Below, one piece after another: positions 33,548-42,491 of a DNA stretch of 64,000 nucleotides. How positions within the stretch are numbered: position 1 is the stretch's first letter; the number at the start of each line of letters is the position of its first letter. The notes under the pieces were generated by a model that made no database searches, was not told the origin of the DNA, and saw nothing but the letters and a program-made list of their open reading frames with translations. Made by a program: the position numbers and the translations under genes. Origin of the DNA: Aliisedimentitalea scapharcae (lineage in GTDB: Bacteria; Pseudomonadota; Alphaproteobacteria; Rhodobacterales; Rhodobacteraceae); NCBI RefSeq assembly GCF_045277565.1, contig NZ_CP123584.1:992001-1056000 (forward strand), given 5' to 3'.

Positions 33548-33634
33548 GCACCGCGAGGAGGGTGTGACGCTGCGTTGACACTGTGCGCGGTGCAAAACCC
33601 ATGCGACGCTTCTCCCACAATCCGGGAGGAAGTC

Positions 33635-34495
33635 ATGTCCACAATCCACTATGAAAAAGACGGCCGTATCGCCCGTATCACCCTGAACCGTCCTGACGTG
33701 CGCAATGCCATCAACGATGAAATGCCGGTGGAAATTGCCGCCGCTGTTGCCCGTGCCGATGCCGACCCGGATGTCCATGTCATGATCCTGTCCGGCGCGG
33801 GAGACGCCTTTTGCGCCGGATATGATCTGACTTATTACGCCGAGGGCAATGGGGCGGGCGAAGTGACCCAGCCAATGCCCTGGGATCCGATCAAGGACTA
33901 CAGCTTCATGTGGCAAAACACCCAGCACTTTATGTCGCTGTGGCGCGCGATGAAGCCGGTGATCTGCAAGGTGCATGGGTTCGCTGTGGCGGGTGGGTCG
34001 GATATTGCGCTGTGCGCTGATCTCACCATCATGGCGGATGATGCGTTGATTGGGTATATGCCCGCCCGGGTCTGGGGCTGCCCGACCACGGCGATGTGGG
34101 TGTATCGTCTGGGGGCAGAGCGGGCGAAACGGATGCTGTTTACCGGTGACAAGATCACAGGACGCGAAGCCGCGGACATGGGGTTGGTGGTCGAAGCGGT
34201 CCATGCCGATGCGCTGGACGACAGGGTCGAAGCGCTGGCGGCGCGTATGGCATCTGTGCCGATCAACCAGTTGGCGATGCAGAAAATGGTGATCAATCAG
34301 GCAATCGAGCAGACCGGCATGATGCAGACGCAACGGTTGGCCACCATTTTTGACGGCATTACCCGGCATTCGCCCGAAGGGATCAACTTTAAAACCCGAT
34401 CCGAAGACGTCGGTTGGAAACAGGCGGTGCAGGAACGGGATCAGGGAACGTATGATTGGACCGCCAATCAGGAAATCCCCAAACCCAACCGTTAG
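33635..34495 (+). CDS. crotonase-fold enzyme (enoyl-CoA hydratase family)
   Basis: 286 residues from the ATG at 33635, with a strong GGGAGGA ribosome site. The fold is clear: ARITLNRPDVRNAINDEM near the start, GAGDAFCAGYDL for the oxyanion hole, and FAVAGGSDIALCADLTIMAD. The two catalytic glutamates of classical hydratases do not line up: the first position appears to be Asp (GGSD) and the second Ala (YMPARVWG). An isomerase, hydrolase or dehalogenase-like reaction is therefore as likely as hydration. It is tied to the TetR gene by position. Confidence 0.8.
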   Translation: MSTIHYEKDGRIARITLNRPDVRNAINDEMPVEIAAAVARADADPDVHVMILSGAGDAFCAGYDLTYYAEGNGAGEVTQPMPWDPIKDYSFMWQNTQHFMSLWRAMKPVICKVHGFAVAGGSDIALCADLTIMADDALIGYMPARVWGCPTTAMWVYRLGAERAKRMLFTGDKITGREAADMGLVVEAVHADALDDRVEALAARMASVPINQLAMQKMVINQAIEQTGMMQTQRLATIFDGITRHSPEGINFKTRSEDVGWKQAVQERDQGTYDWTANQEIPKPNR

Positions 34496-34497
34496 GG

Positions 34498-35478
34498 TCA
34501 ATAGCGTCCCTTGATTTCGGTGCGGGCAATGGCCCGCGCCTTTTGCTGTTCACGCAGGAATACGAACAGACCGGCCCCGGCAATCAACACCATGCCAACC
34601 CAGACCTCCCAGACCGGTAGTTCAGCCCAGATAAACCAGCCCCACATCACCGACAGCGGTAGTCCGATGTATTCGAACGGCGCAACCGTGGCAGCGTCGG
34701 CCATCCGATAGGCCTGGCTGAGCGCATAGCCGACAACGCCGGAATTTAGCCCCAATGCGATAAACCAGATCCAGTCGCCGTCCTGTGGCCATGTCCAGGC
34801 GCGCAACAGGAACTGCAGGCTGGGATTGCTGGTGTCTTCGGCAAACCGTCCGTCGCCCGCCACGACATAGAACCCCAGCGACACGATAATGAACATGCCC
34901 TGGATATAGGCCGCCAGGGCCGAAGCCTTGGTCACGGCACCGAGTTTGCGGGTGAACACCTGATTAAAGGCATAGGTCAGCGCCGCTATGACGGGCAGCA
35001 ACAAGACCAACCGATCCGCCCCCAAGGTGTCACTTCCTTCCCAGAACCGCTGCATGATCAACACGCCGATAAATCCAACGACAACAGCCCCCATGCGCAT
35101 TGGGCCAGTTTTTTCACCCAAAATCGGGATCGACAGCAACGTGATGAACAGCGGGGCCACAAAGAACAACGCCGTGGCATCCGCTAGCGGCAAGATCGAC
35201 AGCGCCACGAAAAAGCTCATGTTGGAAACGACCACCATCAGGCAGCGGATCAGATGCAGCCCCGGGTTACGGGTCTTCAGGATCGAAACACCGCCTTCGT
35301 ATTGCACGATCAACAAGGTGATCGACAATCCGATACTAGAACGCAGAAACACGATCTGATGCAGAGGGTAACCGCCCGACAATTGCTTGATCAGCATGTC
35401 GTTGATGGAAATGGCCGTCATCGCGATCAGGATAAAGGCAATTCCCAAACCGGCGCGATTGTGAGGCATCTGGGACAT
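34498..35478 (-). CDS. DMT-family (EamA) transporter
   Basis: 326 residues with ten hydrophobic helices in two EamA repeats (the first at about 10-145, the second at 160-305). The repeat signatures are LPLADATALFFVAPLFITLL in the first half and DAATVAPFEYIGLPLSVMWG in the second. It should be an inner-membrane metabolite exporter. It converges on the crotonase gene with two bases between the stops. Substrate unknown. Confidence 0.9.
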   Translation of the reverse strand: MSQMPHNRAGLGIAFILIAMTAISINDMLIKQLSGGYPLHQIVFLRSSIGLSITLLIVQYEGGVSILKTRNPGLHLIRCLMVVVSNMSFFVALSILPLADATALFFVAPLFITLLSIPILGEKTGPMRMGAVVVGFIGVLIMQRFWEGSDTLGADRLVLLLPVIAALTYAFNQVFTRKLGAVTKASALAAYIQGMFIIVSLGFYVVAGDGRFAEDTSNPSLQFLLRAWTWPQDGDWIWFIALGLNSGVVGYALSQAYRMADAATVAPFEYIGLPLSVMWGWFIWAELPVWEVWVGMVLIAGAGLFVFLREQQKARAIARTEIKGRY

Positions 35479-35626
35479 CGGTTTGGTTTCCTTTCCCCAG
35501 ATGGCTATCTGTACTGTGCAGACCTGTCCATGAGTTTCTTGGAACAGGGGGGCGACCTTTACACTATTGGCAGCCCCTGTCCGGGTCGGTTAGATGTTTG
35601 AAAAACCAAACACAGGGAGCGTTCTC

Positions 35627-36151
35627 ATGCATATGACCGACCAAAAAGAGATCGCCGCAGATCCAGCCACCGTTTATGCGGCGCTTCTGAATCCCGATGT
35701 GCTCAAGGCCTGTGTGCCCGGTGCCAGCGAAGTCGCCGGGGACCCGGACGCAGGCTATAGTGCGACTGTGACCCAAAAGGTCGGCCCGGTTAAGGCGACG
35801 TTCAAAGGCCAGGTTACGATGTCGGATCTGGTTGAAAACGAAAAACTGACGATCACTGGCGAAGGTAAAGGCGGGGCTGCCGGGTTTGCCAAAGGCGGGG
35901 CCCAAGTCTCTCTGGCGGCGACGGAGACGGGGACCATGTTGTCCTATGAGGTGGACGCCAAGGTTGGAGGCAAGTTGGCGCAATTGGGCAGCCGATTGAT
36001 TGACGGATTCGCAAAAAAGATGGCCGACCAGTTCTTTGTCAATCTTCAAACCCATCTGGCCCCGGTCCAAGAAGATACATCCGAACCCGATGCGGGCGGC
36101 GAGGGCGATGAGAAAAAGGGGTGGTTCAAGAAAGTCACCGGCCGCGGCTGA
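35627..36151 (+). CDS. CoxG-like SRPBCC protein
   Basis: About 174 residues. Residues 1-145 are a START-like SRPBCC domain of the CoxG family (DPATVYAALLNPDVLKACVP, then YSATVTQKVGPVKATFKG), with the C-terminal LGSRLIDGFAKKMADQFF helix. The tail is acidic, then basic (GDEKKGWFKKVTGRG). CoxG proteins are linked to carbon monoxide dehydrogenase maturation and membrane binding, but many copies stand apart from cox genes, as here. GGGAGC precedes the ATG at 35627; an ATG 33 bases upstream is possible. The role here is open. Confidence 0.82.
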   Translation: MHMTDQKEIAADPATVYAALLNPDVLKACVPGASEVAGDPDAGYSATVTQKVGPVKATFKGQVTMSDLVENEKLTITGEGKGGAAGFAKGGAQVSLAATETGTMLSYEVDAKVGGKLAQLGSRLIDGFAKKMADQFFVNLQTHLAPVQEDTSEPDAGGEGDEKKGWFKKVTGRG

Positions 36152-36254
36152 CCCTGCGCAATTGCACAGCAGGTTGCGCATTAGCTTTGCTGGCAGATCA
36201 CGGATTACCTCGTTAAGTTGAGCCGAACTGATCAGTTCACTTCAGCGAGGTTTC

Positions 36255-37205
36255 ATGTCGACTATTTTGTCCATTCGCGATTTACGCAAGTCTTACGAAG
36301 GCGGTTTCGAAGCGCTCAAGGGCGTGACGCTGAATATCGAACAGGGCGAAATTCTTGCGCTGCTTGGCCCCAATGGCGCGGGAAAGACAACCCTGATTTC
36401 AACCATCTGCGGGATCACCACGCCAACGTCGGGATCTGTAACTGTCGATGGGCATGATATTTTGACGGACTTTCGGGCGGCGCGGGGGCTGATCGGATTG
36501 GTGCCACAGGAAATCAACCTGGAACCGTTCGAGACAGTCTGGAACACCGTACGGTTTTCGCGTGGATTGTTTGGCAAGCCTCGCAATGACGCATTGCTCG
36601 AGGATATTCTGAAAAAACTGTCTCTCTGGGACAAACGCAAATCCCGGATAATGGAACTGTCCGGCGGGATGAAGCGCCGGGTCCTGATCGCCAAGGCATT
36701 GTCACACGAACCGCAGGTGCTGTTTCTGGATGAACCCACTGCGGGCGTCGATGTCGAACTGCGCAAGGACATGTGGGACATTGTGGGCGAGCTCAAATCC
36801 AGCGGCGTGACCATCATCCTGACCACGCACTACATCGAAGAAGCCGAAGCAATTTCCGACCGCGTCGGTGTGATCCGCAACGGAGAGCTGTTGCTGGTAG
36901 AGGAAAAGGATCAGCTGATGGCGCGGATGGGGCAAAAGGAACTCGAAGTACAGCTGACTGAACCTGTTGCAGCGATTCCTGCTGAGCTGGCTCATCTCAA
37001 CCTGGGTCTCAGCCCCGAAGGGGCGTTGATCTATACCTATGACACCCGCGCCGAACGCACCGGTATTACCGGGCTTTTGAACGATGTTTCTCAGGCCGGG
37101 CTGGTGCTGGCGGATGTGGTCACGCGGCAAAGCAGCCTCGAAGATATTTTTGTCGGCCTCGTGTCCGATCAGAACGCCAACACCCCATCGGAGGACGCGG
37201 CATGA
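36255..37205 (+). CDS. ABC transporter ATP-binding protein (YadG type)
   Basis: 316 residues. Walker A is GPNGAGKTT (38-46), the Q-loop is Q84, the signature is LSGGM (134-138), and Walker B is LFLDEP (155-160), followed by TAGVD. The C-terminal extension after about 225 is typical of exporters of the ABC-2 type. It overlaps the permease gene by four bases, so the two form one transporter. E. coli YadG/YadH is the nearest named pair I can recall. The exported substrate is not known. Confidence 0.93.
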   Translation: MSTILSIRDLRKSYEGGFEALKGVTLNIEQGEILALLGPNGAGKTTLISTICGITTPTSGSVTVDGHDILTDFRAARGLIGLVPQEINLEPFETVWNTVRFSRGLFGKPRNDALLEDILKKLSLWDKRKSRIMELSGGMKRRVLIAKALSHEPQVLFLDEPTAGVDVELRKDMWDIVGELKSSGVTIILTTHYIEEAEAISDRVGVIRNGELLLVEEKDQLMARMGQKELEVQLTEPVAAIPAELAHLNLGLSPEGALIYTYDTRAERTGITGLLNDVSQAGLVLADVVTRQSSLEDIFVGLVSDQNANTPSEDAA

Positions 37206-37963
37206 ACTGGACTGCTATCGCTGCCATTTACCGGTTTGAAATGGCCCGTTTCTTTCGCACCCTGTTGCAAAGCTTTCTGTCCCCTGTGTTGTCAACATCG
37301 CTATATTTTGTGGTCTTCGGTGCCGCCATCGGCAGCCGGATTGATCAGGTCGAAGGTGTTCCCTATGGGGCCTTTATCGTGCCGGGGTTGATCATGTTGT
37401 CAGTGATGACACAGGCGATATCCAACGCGTCATTCGGGATCTACTTTCCGAAATTCATCGGCACCATCTATGAGCTTTTGTCAGCTCCGATCAATTTCCT
37501 GGAAATCGTGTTGGGATATGTCGGGGCGGCCGCGACCAAGGCGTTGTTCATCGGGGTCGTCATTCTGATCACAGCTTCCCTGTTCGTGGATCTGACGATC
37601 GCTCATCCATTCGCTATGGTGTTGTTCCTGCTGTTGACCTGTCTCAGTTTTGCGCTTTTGGGGTTCATCATCGGCATCTGGGCGCGCAATTTCGAACAAT
37701 TGCAACTGGTTCCTCTATTGGTGGTGACCCCATTGGTCTTTTTGGGTGGATCCTTTTATTCGATCACGATGTTGCCGCCGATTTGGCAAAAGATCACGCT
37801 GTTCAATCCGGTCGTCTATTTGATTTCCGGCTTTCGCTGGTCGTTCTTTGGGACCGCTGACGTGCCCGTGGGGCTGAGCCTGTTGGCCATTGGTGGCTTT
37901 ACCGCCCTGTGTTTGGTCGTGATTGGGCTTATCTTTAAGACCGGATGGCGCATTCGGTCCTGA
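37202..37963 (+). CDS. ABC-2 type permease (YadH type)
   Basis: 253 residues, six membrane helices, ABC-2 membrane domain. FEMARFFRTLLQSFLSPVLS starts the protein, as in the NodJ/YadH group. VTPLVFLGGSFYSITMLPPI near the end is the family signature. It makes the membrane half of the exporter with the preceding ATPase. Transcription probably stops in the 143-base gap after it, where no strong terminator is visible. Confidence 0.92.
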   Translation: MNWTAIAAIYRFEMARFFRTLLQSFLSPVLSTSLYFVVFGAAIGSRIDQVEGVPYGAFIVPGLIMLSVMTQAISNASFGIYFPKFIGTIYELLSAPINFLEIVLGYVGAAATKALFIGVVILITASLFVDLTIAHPFAMVLFLLLTCLSFALLGFIIGIWARNFEQLQLVPLLVVTPLVFLGGSFYSITMLPPIWQKITLFNPVVYLISGFRWSFFGTADVPVGLSLLAIGGFTALCLVVIGLIFKTGWRIRS

Positions 37964-38106
37964 CCGGAAATGGGGGGGCTTCGGCCAACCCAATGCAGGC
38001 CAAGGCGTTGCAAAATTACCCGCCCATGTGTGATTTTTGCCTGCCGTAGCGTTTCGTGAAGGGGGGGTGCCTTGTTTCGGGGCACCCGGCATTCTACATC
38101 GCCTTC

Positions 38107-38904
38107 ATGAAGCTTCGGTTGCCCTTCCTTAAAAACCCGCCGCTGGTTTCGGTTGTCCGCCTACAAGGCGCAATCGGAATGGGTGGTCGTGGAGCATTGA
38201 ATGATCAGGCGCTCGCGCCTGTTCTGGAACGCGCCTTTCGCAAAGGCAAACCCGCTGCGGTGGCGCTCGAGATTAATTCACCCGGCGGATCACCTGTGCA
38301 AAGCGCGCTGATCGGGGCCCGAATTCGACGCCTGTCCAAGGAAACTGAGACACCCGTCATCGCCTTTGTCGAAGACGTAGCAGCGTCTGGAGGCTATTGG
38401 CTGGCGGCGTCCGCAGACGAGATCTGGGCGGATGACAGTTCGATCATCGGATCAATTGGTGTGATTTCAGCTAGCTTTGGTGCGCATGTGTTTCTGGCAC
38501 GCCAGGGCATCGAACGACGGGTCTATACCGCAGGTAAATCCAAATCCATGCTGGACCCGTTCCGCCCCGAAAACCCCAGAGACGTCGAACGGCTCAAGGG
38601 GTTGCTGGGCGATATCCACGAAAATTTCATCGCCCATGTCAAAGACCGGCGCGGCAGCAACCTGACGTCGGACACGGACCTGTTTACGGGCGATATCTGG
38701 CTGGCTGGTCGCGCGGCCGAGTTGGGTTTGATTGACGGTATCGGGCATCTGACACCAAAGCTGAAAGAACGGTTCGGCGACAAGGTGCAATTGCGCCGCT
38801 ACGGGCTGCGCCGGTCAATTCTGTCGCGTTTCGGTGCCCAGGTCACGCAGGACGCGTTGGCCGGGATAGAGGAACGGGCCGAGTTCGCCCGCTTTGGCCT
38901 GTGA
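38107..38904 (+). CDS. S49-family serine peptidase (SppA/SohB type)
   Basis: 265 residues, the short form of the signal-peptide-peptidase-A family. The nucleophile is S94 in DVAASGGYW and the general base is K146 in AGKSKSMLDPF, giving the Ser-Lys dyad. LEINSPGGSPVQSALI is the crotonase-like block before it. A clear N-terminal membrane helix is missing: the start is MKLRLPFLKNPPLVSVVRL. It may therefore be cytoplasmic or only loosely bound to the membrane. A 7-bp hairpin (GGGTGCC / GGCACCC) lies just ahead of the start codon. Confidence 0.9.
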   Translation: MKLRLPFLKNPPLVSVVRLQGAIGMGGRGALNDQALAPVLERAFRKGKPAAVALEINSPGGSPVQSALIGARIRRLSKETETPVIAFVEDVAASGGYWLAASADEIWADDSSIIGSIGVISASFGAHVFLARQGIERRVYTAGKSKSMLDPFRPENPRDVERLKGLLGDIHENFIAHVKDRRGSNLTSDTDLFTGDIWLAGRAAELGLIDGIGHLTPKLKERFGDKVQLRRYGLRRSILSRFGAQVTQDALAGIEERAEFARFGL

Positions 38905-38905
38905 C

Positions 38906-39076
38906 GTGATATTCAAGATCGTAACCCTCTTTCTGGTGGTGATGGCGGTTCTGGCCATGTTCGGTAAGCTGAAGGTTCCGGGCCTGAAACGGCTACAATC
39001 TGCGCGCTGTCCGAAATGCAAGCGATTCAGGATCGGTAAAGGCCCCTGTGCCTGCTCAAAAGGAGGGCGCGGTTGA
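38906..39076 (+). CDS. small membrane protein with zinc-ribbon-like tail
   Basis: 56 residues from the GTG at 38906, one base after the peptidase stop. A single hydrophobic helix (4-19) is followed by a basic stretch and four cysteines: C35 and C38 in CPKC, C48 and C50 in CAC. The spacing could hold one zinc ion on the cytoplasmic side. It sits between the S49 peptidase and the antiporter, with its stop overlapping the antiporter ATG by one base (TGATG). I do not recognise a family. The tight packing is the main evidence that it is expressed. Confidence 0.65.
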   Translation: MIFKIVTLFLVVMAVLAMFGKLKVPGLKRLQSARCPKCKRFRIGKGPCACSKGGRG

Positions 39077-40029
39077 TGATGCCATGGGTGTTGTCGGGGC
39101 TGGGCCTCGTGATCCTGTTGCTGGCGGGCGACGCTTTGGTGCGTGGCGCAGTCAATCTGAGCCTACGGGTCGGTGTCCCGGCCTTGATCGTCAGCTTGAC
39201 CATCGTCGCATTCGGGACTTCGGCCCCTGAATTGCTGATCGCCATCAGCGCGCTCAGGGACAATGCGCCCGGAATCGCATTGGGCAACGTCGTTGGCTCC
39301 AACACTGCCAATATTTTGCTCGTACTCGGGATACCGGCGATTTTGTCGACCTTGCACACCAGCGAATGCAACACGCGCAAGACCTATGTCTTTATGCTGC
39401 TGGCGTCGTTCCTGTTCATCGGTTTGGCGATGTGTGGCGTTTTCACTATCTGGTCGGGCCTGATCTTGCTGGCCGGCCTGGCGTTGGTTCTGGGCGATAC
39501 CTTTTGCGAGGCCCGCGCCCATCGCCGCGCCGGATGTGCCTGTGACGACGATCTAGAAGAGATCGAGGAAGCCGACCCGAACATGCCCTATTGGCGGATT
39601 GGCGTCTATCTCGTGCTGGGGTTGATTGGTCTGCCCCTGGGGGCGGATTTGCTGGTGGACAACGCCACAGTGATCGCCCGGACCTATGGGATCAGCGAAA
39701 CGGTCATTGGGCTGACATTGATTGCGGTCGGGACGTCCTTGCCGGAGTTGGCGACAACCGTCATGGCGGCCCTCCGTCGTCAGGCTGATGTCGCGCTGGG
39801 CAATGTCATTGGCTCAAACATGTTCAATCTGTTGGCCATCATCGGTGTTGCAACCTTCTTTGGTGACATTCCGGTGGACGATGCGTTCCTGGAGTTTGAT
39901 CTGTGGGTGATGTTGGGGGCGTCGCTGATGCTGATTCCGTTTGTCTTCCTCAAGAAGGATATCACCAAGGTGTGGGGTGTGGCGCTAACCTCCCTGTACG
40001 TGGTTTATGTGATGAGCATTCTGCACTAA
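39076..40029 (+). CDS. Ca2+/Na+ antiporter (CaCA family)
   Basis: 317 residues, ten to eleven helices, with the two alpha-repeats of the CaCA family: VAFGTSAPELLIAI near residue 47 with GNVVGSNTANILLVLG, and VGTSLPELATTVMAAL with GNVIGSNMFNLLAIIG in the second half. The loop between them carries a cysteine- and acid-rich stretch (CACDDDLEEIEEADPN), which may bind calcium. It should exchange cytoplasmic calcium for sodium or protons at the inner membrane. AGGAGG precedes the start; the first ATG overlaps the small gene before it. Confidence 0.93.
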   Translation: MMPWVLSGLGLVILLLAGDALVRGAVNLSLRVGVPALIVSLTIVAFGTSAPELLIAISALRDNAPGIALGNVVGSNTANILLVLGIPAILSTLHTSECNTRKTYVFMLLASFLFIGLAMCGVFTIWSGLILLAGLALVLGDTFCEARAHRRAGCACDDDLEEIEEADPNMPYWRIGVYLVLGLIGLPLGADLLVDNATVIARTYGISETVIGLTLIAVGTSLPELATTVMAALRRQADVALGNVIGSNMFNLLAIIGVATFFGDIPVDDAFLEFDLWVMLGASLMLIPFVFLKKDITKVWGVALTSLYVVYVMSILH

Positions 40030-40478
40030 CAGAAGCGGGCCCCAGACGATCAACGCTGTTGAAGCGGCGTGGTTTGGCTGCTTTGAAGATTTTCCCGAGC
40101 TGCCCCAACGTCATCAAAGGGCCATTTTGCGCCCTTTGGGATCGGGGAAGTAGCAGAGCTTTCACGGGATCGCGATGTGGTTGAACCAAGGTCTGCGATG
40201 TAAGTTTTGCACGTCGTCATAAAACCTTAACAATGCGTTACAAAATTGTCTTTGTTTTCAAAATCTTGCTTACTAATAAATAAATTACCTCATTATTTCA
40301 ATAAGTTGCATAACTGCCTAATTTTTGTGCAATTGCAGGAAGCCCCTGTTTTTCAAGGGTTACGCGCATCTCACCAAAAGATATCTCCACAGTTATCCAC
40401 AGGATCGGTGGATTTGTTTTCTATTGATTCAGGCGGCTTGAGATTGCAGCGCCCGGCGGAGAATCATATCTCTGTGAC
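40030..40478. other. AT-rich gap before uvrC with DnaA-box-like motifs
   Basis: No gene is seen. An 8-bp hairpin (40115-40122 / 40131-40138) may end the antiporter transcript. Bases from about 40200 to 40345 are strikingly AT-rich compared with the rest of the window. Then comes TTATCCACA at 40393-40401, a perfect match to the DnaA-box consensus, with a weaker copy ATCTCCACA ten bases earlier at 40383-40391. uvrC starts 77 bases after it. The region surely contains the uvrC promoter; a DnaA-controlled promoter or replication-related site is a possibility. Confidence 0.45.
40393..40401 (+). promoter_or_regulatory. consensus DnaA box
   Basis: TTATCCACA matches the consensus exactly. One such 9-mer could occur by chance in 64 kb, but a near copy one helical turn upstream and the AT-rich DNA beside it add some weight. 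Confidence 0.4.
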
Positions 40479-42353
40479 ATGACTGACTCGGTTGATCCTT
40501 CCGCCTCTACGCCCCACACCGGTTACGGTGTCGTTCAGGACTATCTCAAGACGCTGGACAGCTCGCCCGGCGTGTACCGAATGCTCGATTCGGAAAGCCG
40601 GGTTTTATATGTCGGAAAGGCGCGAAACCTGCGGGCGCGTGTGTCCAACTATGCCCGACCGGGTCACTCAGGCCGTATCGAACGCATGATCGCGGCCACT
40701 GCGTCGATGATGTTCCTGACCACCCGCACCGAAACCGAAGCGTTGCTGCTCGAGCAGAACCTGATCAAGCAGCTCAAGCCCAAGTACAACGTGCTGCTGC
40801 GTGACGACAAAAGCTTTCCCAATATTCTGGTGGCCAAGGATCATGAATTCCCTCAGATCAAGAAACACCGCGGTGCCCGCAAGCAGAAGGGCACTTATTT
40901 CGGCCCCTTTGCCAGTGCCGGAGCGGTCAACCGGACCCTGAACCAGCTGCAAAAGGCGTTTCTGCTGCGCAATTGTTCGGACGCCATGTTTTCCGGTCGG
41001 ACACGGGCATGCCTGTTGCACCAGATCAAACGCTGTTCGGCCCCTTGCGTGGGGAAAATCTCAGAAGAGGATTACGCCAACAGCGTGCGCGATGCCGAAC
41101 AGTTCCTGTCGGGGCGGTCGACACGGATCCAGGAGGATCTGGCAGCGCAGATGCAACAGGCCTCTGACGCGATGGAATTCGAACGCGCGGCCGCCATTCG
41201 CGACCGGATCCGTGCGTTGACCCAGGTACAGACAAACCAGGGCATCAACCCGCGCGGCGTCGCCGAAGCCGACATTGTCGCCTTGCATATGGAAAGCGGG
41301 CAAGCCTGTGTTCAGGTGTTCTTTATCCGGGCAAATCAGAACTGGGGTAACCAGGATTTCTATCCCCGGGTCGGTGCCGACATCAGCCCCGCCGAGGCGA
41401 TGGAAGCCTTTCTGGGTCAGTTCTATGATAACAAGGAGCCGCCCCGGCAGTTGATCCTGTCTGATGGAATCGAAAACACAGACCTGATGGAGCGGGCGCT
41501 CAGCGAAAAATCCGGTCGCAAGGTTGAAATCCTGGTGCCGCAGCGGGGCGAAAAGGCAGAATTGGTGTCCGGGGCATTACGCAATGCACGCGAATCTCTT
41601 GCTCGGCGCATGTCCGAAAGCGCAACCCAGGCCAAGTTGCTCCGTGGGATGGCGGATGCTTTTGACCTCGAAGGGCCCCCCCAACGGATCGAAGTTTATG
41701 ACAACTCACATATCCAGGGTACAAATGCCGTAGGGGGAATGATCGTGGCTGGACCCGAAGGGCTCATGAAAAACGCGTACCGCAAATTCAATATCCGTGG
41801 TGATGACCTGACCCCGGGGGATGACTTTGGCATGATGAAAGAGGTCCTGACCCGGCGTTTTTCGCGCCTGCTCAAGGAAGACCCTGATCGCGACAAGGGA
41901 CATTGGCCCGACCTTCTGCTCATTGATGGCGGTGCCGGTCAGGTCAGCGCCGTGGCCGAGATCATGGCCGAACATGGTGTCGAAGACATCCCTATGGTCG
42001 GCGTGGCCAAGGGGATCGACCGAGATCACGGCAAGGAAGAATTTCATCGGATTGGCAAACGTCCATTCGCCTTGCAGCGCAACGACCCCGTACTCTACTT
42101 TGTCCAGCGCCTACGGGACGAGGCGCACCGCTTTGCCATCGGGACGCACCGCGCGAAACGCGCCAAAACGATCGGGGCCACGCCGCTCGATGAAATAGCA
42201 GGGGTCGGTGCCTCTCGGAAACGCGCGTTGTTGGCCCACTTCGGCAGCGCCAAGGCGGTCAGCCGTGCCAATCTGGCCGACCTCAAGGCCGTCGATGGGA
42301 TTTCTGCGGCTCTTGCGGAAAAGATATATGACTTTTTTCACGACCGCGGTTAG
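40479..42353 (+). CDS. uvrC: excinuclease ABC subunit C
   Basis: 624 residues, full length. UvrC makes both cuts around bulky DNA lesions in nucleotide excision repair. Domains in order: GIY-YIG nuclease (about 27-105, SSPGVYRMLD and LYVGKARNLRARVSNY), the cysteine loop with CLLHQIKRCSAPC, the UVR motif near 205-240 (AMEFERAAAIRDRIRAL), the RNase-H-like nuclease with EVYDNSHIQGTNAVG and LLLIDGGAGQ, and C-terminal helix-hairpin-helix repeats (IAGVGASRKRALLAHFGS). No good ribosome site is seen before the ATG. Confidence 0.97.
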   Translation: MTDSVDPSASTPHTGYGVVQDYLKTLDSSPGVYRMLDSESRVLYVGKARNLRARVSNYARPGHSGRIERMIAATASMMFLTTRTETEALLLEQNLIKQLKPKYNVLLRDDKSFPNILVAKDHEFPQIKKHRGARKQKGTYFGPFASAGAVNRTLNQLQKAFLLRNCSDAMFSGRTRACLLHQIKRCSAPCVGKISEEDYANSVRDAEQFLSGRSTRIQEDLAAQMQQASDAMEFERAAAIRDRIRALTQVQTNQGINPRGVAEADIVALHMESGQACVQVFFIRANQNWGNQDFYPRVGADISPAEAMEAFLGQFYDNKEPPRQLILSDGIENTDLMERALSEKSGRKVEILVPQRGEKAELVSGALRNARESLARRMSESATQAKLLRGMADAFDLEGPPQRIEVYDNSHIQGTNAVGGMIVAGPEGLMKNAYRKFNIRGDDLTPGDDFGMMKEVLTRRFSRLLKEDPDRDKGHWPDLLLIDGGAGQVSAVAEIMAEHGVEDIPMVGVAKGIDRDHGKEEFHRIGKRPFALQRNDPVLYFVQRLRDEAHRFAIGTHRAKRAKTIGATPLDEIAGVGASRKRALLAHFGSAKAVSRANLADLKAVDGISAALAEKIYDFFHDRG

Positions 42354-42491
42354 GCGCACCAACTGCCGGGTTGGCTTGGTTTTTGTTTCTTCCGCTTTAA
42401 AATATCCCCGCCGGAGGCATCTGCCTGAAACGAGCAGATTTTCCGCGCTCCCCGCTTCCAAGCCCGTCTTGCGCAATATATGGTCCGCTTC

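Noticed and set aside
32840..34501. Minus-strand open frame of 553 codons over TetR and the crotonase gene
   Set aside because: Antisense to two clear genes and without recognisable motifs.
42359..42390. Terminator after uvrC
   Set aside because: CCAAC / GTTGG with a nearby T-run is only a five-base stem and too weak to call.
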